Source: Chara braunii (lineage: Eukaryota > Streptophyta > Charophyceae > Charales > Characeae). From it: a DNA stretch of 31,689 nt. Every line of letters begins with the position of its first letter. Positions within the stretch are counted from its first letter, which is position 1. The notes under the pieces were generated by a model. It searched no databases. It was not told where the DNA came from and saw only the letters and a list, made by a program, of their open reading frames with translations. Position numbers and translations under genes: made by a program. This document shows, in pieces, positions 29,847-31,689 of this stretch. The stretch spans positions 2,902,887 through 2,934,575 of the forward strand of contig BFEA01000107.1 in NCBI GenBank assembly GCA_003427395.1, written 5' to 3'.

Positions 29847-29866
29847 AAAAAAGGACACTCGGTTGG

Positions 29867-31093
29867 AAGAGACACGGCGGTCTGTTAGGAGAGTGTCCAG
29901 TAATAAGGAGCGTTGCTCCAATGGGTCGTGTAGACCCGGTAGTCTAGAGGAGATTAGTCTTAGGCTGAACTTAGTCGAGCACGTGTAGAATAGCAGCTCC
30001 TGTAGACTAGAGGAGATTAGTCTAGTCTAGAGTTAAGGTTGTCATGTTATGGTTTATTGCTGATGATTTCCTCTGAGATTTCTGGATAATTGAATGTTTG
30101 ATATTGGATGGTCAGCTCTACCTAGGCTGTAAACTAAGCTGAGTAATGGTCTCAGTATCCGGGTAGAATTGTGAGGTCACCAGGCTCCCTGTTGTTTGGT
30201 TGGAATATAAATCTGGTTTGGCCCACGTGGTTGTAGAAAGTACTTCCTTTTGTTTTTTCCCTGTCTTCGGTTTTTTGAGGTATTCGACCAGGTTAATACC
30301 CCTGGCCTGTACATGAATGGTAGACATGAACCCCAGTGCACGAGCTCCATCCCTGAAACTGAATCAGGGGATACTCAATCAAGGAGTTTTTCAACGCATC
30401 TGTAGATGCTATTGAGGTCAGGTGCCGCTAGGGCGGACTGAAAAGGCCATCAGATACACCCAATAAAGTCCTGGTGTATATTGCACGGTGCTACCCTCCT
30501 TATTTATAAAGAAGGGAAGCAATACAAGTGCACAGGGGAAAGGCTGGTTGTAGGTTAGTCCTGGTTCATGCATACACAAGAGTCAGGAAAGGGGCACCAT
30601 GTCAAATACATTGGGTTTCTTTGGCTCTTCTTTTTTCGGGGCAGCCTGGAGGAAGCAGTGTCCAGCAACCAAAGAGCCTAGCTCAGCTGTATACCCACAA
30701 ACTGTTGAAATACAGACCTATGTTCGAGTCCAGAAACAAACAGATGACCAGAAAATTCTGAATCACCTGGGGCCGATTAGTTGGATGATGATATCTGAAG
30801 GCTGTCTCCCTTTTTCGAAAAAACAAGGGTCCAGCAGCACAGGCCCCATATCCCCGATTAGGAAGCCAGCCTGCAGTCTGCAGCCCTGCCTAAATGACGC
30901 ACATTCTGCCCCTCAGCCCCATAACATCATCCATCCACCTACCCCACATTCCATCTCCTAGGCCGCATAGTACTGTCCAGTCCACACCTACCTCACATAG
31001 TAGCCCACAGCCAGACCTCCAGTGCACATAGTATCACCCACATTCTACTGTCCAGCCCAGCATCACCCACCTACCTCGGAGTGTAGACCCTTA
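29867..31093. other. No gene confirmed
   Basis: It contains a short imperfect repeat (GTAGTCTAGAGGAGATTAG near 29939 and GTAGACTAGAGGAGATTAG near 30002). At 30464 CAATAAAGTCCTGGTGT resembles the inverse of the upstream retroposon's 3' end. A 120-codon plus frame (30599-30961) has no known domain. From about 30890 the sequence is rich in CCCACCTACC-type pyrimidine repeats. Confidence 0.35.
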
Positions 31094-31108
31094 GGGCCTC
31101 GCTCCACT

Positions 31109-31139
<31 letters not shown>

Positions 31140-31151
31140 CTCGCTCCACTA
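31094..31151 (+). mobile_element. Poly(A)-only insertion flanked by a 16-bp direct repeat
   Basis: GGGCCTCGCTCCACTA at 31094-31109 and again at 31136-31151 encloses only an A-run of about 27. It looks like a retroposon insertion shortened to its tail, or a slippage product. Confidence 0.65.
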
Positions 31152-31200
31152 CTCACCACATGCACAAAAGACAGAAAATAGGGCCGAGTACTGTGGATAA

Positions 31201-31246
31201 CTGTCATTGGTCTGAAAAAAAAAAAAAAAAAAACCTGTCATTGGTC
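31201..31246 (+). mobile_element. Second poly(A)-only insertion flanked by a 12-bp direct repeat
   Basis: CTGTCATTGGTC at 31201-31212 and 31235-31246 encloses TG, 19 A and C. Confidence 0.6.
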
Positions 31247-31291
31247 GAATATCCCACCTCTACAACAACCTGGGCTTTTGCGTAAGGGCCT

Positions 31292-31572
31292 CGCCGCACC
31301 ACTGCCGAGACGAAAAACGAGCGAATGCATCTTCCCGCGGAGAAGCGCCCGATGCATCCGTTACTATGAATAGCAATGGATCCATCATCTTACGGCTTTC
31401 TGCGGCAGATGCATTCCTTCTCTTTTCGTTTCGACAGTGGTGTGGCGAACCCCTAAGGGCGGCGCCACACCACTCTCGAAATGTGAAAAAGACAAAAATG
31501 TGTCGGGTGCATCTGGCCATGTTCTAGCGGAAATTTCATTCTCATTTTGCACATTTCGAGAGTGGTGTGGCG
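31292..31572. repeat. Cluster of four alternating inverted repeats
   Basis: The motif TTTCGAGAGTGGTGTGGCG occurs forward at 31429-31447 (one mismatch) and 31554-31572, and inverted at 31463-31481 and, more diverged, at 31292-31315. The pair 31429-31447 / 31463-31481 makes an 18-of-19 hairpin around 15 bases. GATGCAT/GGTGCAT motifs and CCCTAAG are interspersed. The cluster may extend past the window's right edge. Confidence 0.82.
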
Positions 31573-31689
31573 ATGCCCTAAGATGCATTCTCATTGGCAG
31601 ATTTGGTGAGATGTGGAGCGAGGCAGTTTTTTTTCTTTTTTTTTCGAACGAGGCACTTAGCGCGCACAGCTCCATCCGCTCCATATATT

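Larger units (their letters stand above)
28711..29851 (+). mobile_element. tRNA-headed, A-tailed retroposon (1.14 kb)
   Basis: It has a tRNA-like head, no open frame of note, a 3' end CTACAACACCCTGGACTTTATT, and a long tail of A interrupted by single G from about 29798. The perfect 15-bp target duplication proves insertion by target-primed reverse transcription. At 1.14 kb it is far longer than a typical SINE (100-600 bp). The body holds internal repeats: CTACGGGCT / CTTCGGG / CCTACGGGC around 29090-29200, and a 59-bp duplication at 29286-29400. It likely borrowed the machinery of a LINE. It may be a chimeric SINE (SINE head plus captured DNA) or the transduced copy of a structured RNA. Confidence 0.9.

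Overview
The window looks like intergenic DNA from a large, repeat-rich eukaryotic nuclear genome. Reasons: nested retrotransposon and DNA-transposon remains, poly(A)-tailed retroposons with target-site duplications, tRNA-derived SINE heads, long microsatellites, single-N assembly gaps (192, 9891), and no convincing intact host gene. The gypsy-type polyprotein and repeat style would fit a streptophyte alga or plant, but the species cannot be fixed from sequence alone. No prokaryotic operon, rRNA or CRISPR array was seen. || Layout. 1-575 is an ~80-bp minisatellite; 739-895 is CT-rich. About 6.7-19.4 kb on the minus strand is one decayed Ty3/gypsy retrotransposon. Read downwards it shows gag-like pieces (19.4-18.7 kb), a pre-RT region (16.5-15.6), reverse transcriptase (15.6-15.0), RNase H (14.8-14.2), a PHD-finger-like segment (14.3-13.8), integrase HHCC (13.74-13.48), integrase core and C-terminal part (8.0-7.3), and an extra downstream reading frame (7.2-6.7). 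Stops, frameshifts and lost catalytic residues show it is dead. || The integrase is split by a 5.5-kb plus-strand insertion (8011-13480) with almost no coding capacity. A second copy of most of this unit (1976-6240) lies on the other side of the integrase remnant, and a 0.76-kb short member lies at 24122-24880. The family shares a left end (GTTGTC-R-AGCGCATCGG), a right end (two stem-loops then CCGACA), conserved internal foldbacks and tRNA-like B boxes. In its middle each long copy has a different, independently expanded tandem array (about 38 bp against 52 bp). This family is the most interesting item in the window. || 16.5-20.2 kb holds a long-armed foldback MITE (19483-20009), a one-arm relative (16553-16815), an array of near-perfect palindromes (17.3-17.83 kb), and a 220-bp direct repeat. 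20.6-23.6 kb has A-rich DNA, AT microsatellites, a 373-bp tandem duplication and a tRNA-like SINE head. 25-28 kb has only weak hints of exons. 28005-28300 is a well-preserved MITE with 46-bp inverted ends and an inner 23-bp hairpin. 28711-29851 is a 1.14-kb tRNA-headed, A-tailed retroposon with a perfect 15-bp target duplication. 31.1-31.25 kb holds two 'tail-only' poly(A) insertions between direct repeats, and 31.29-31.57 kb is a cluster of alternating inverted repeats.
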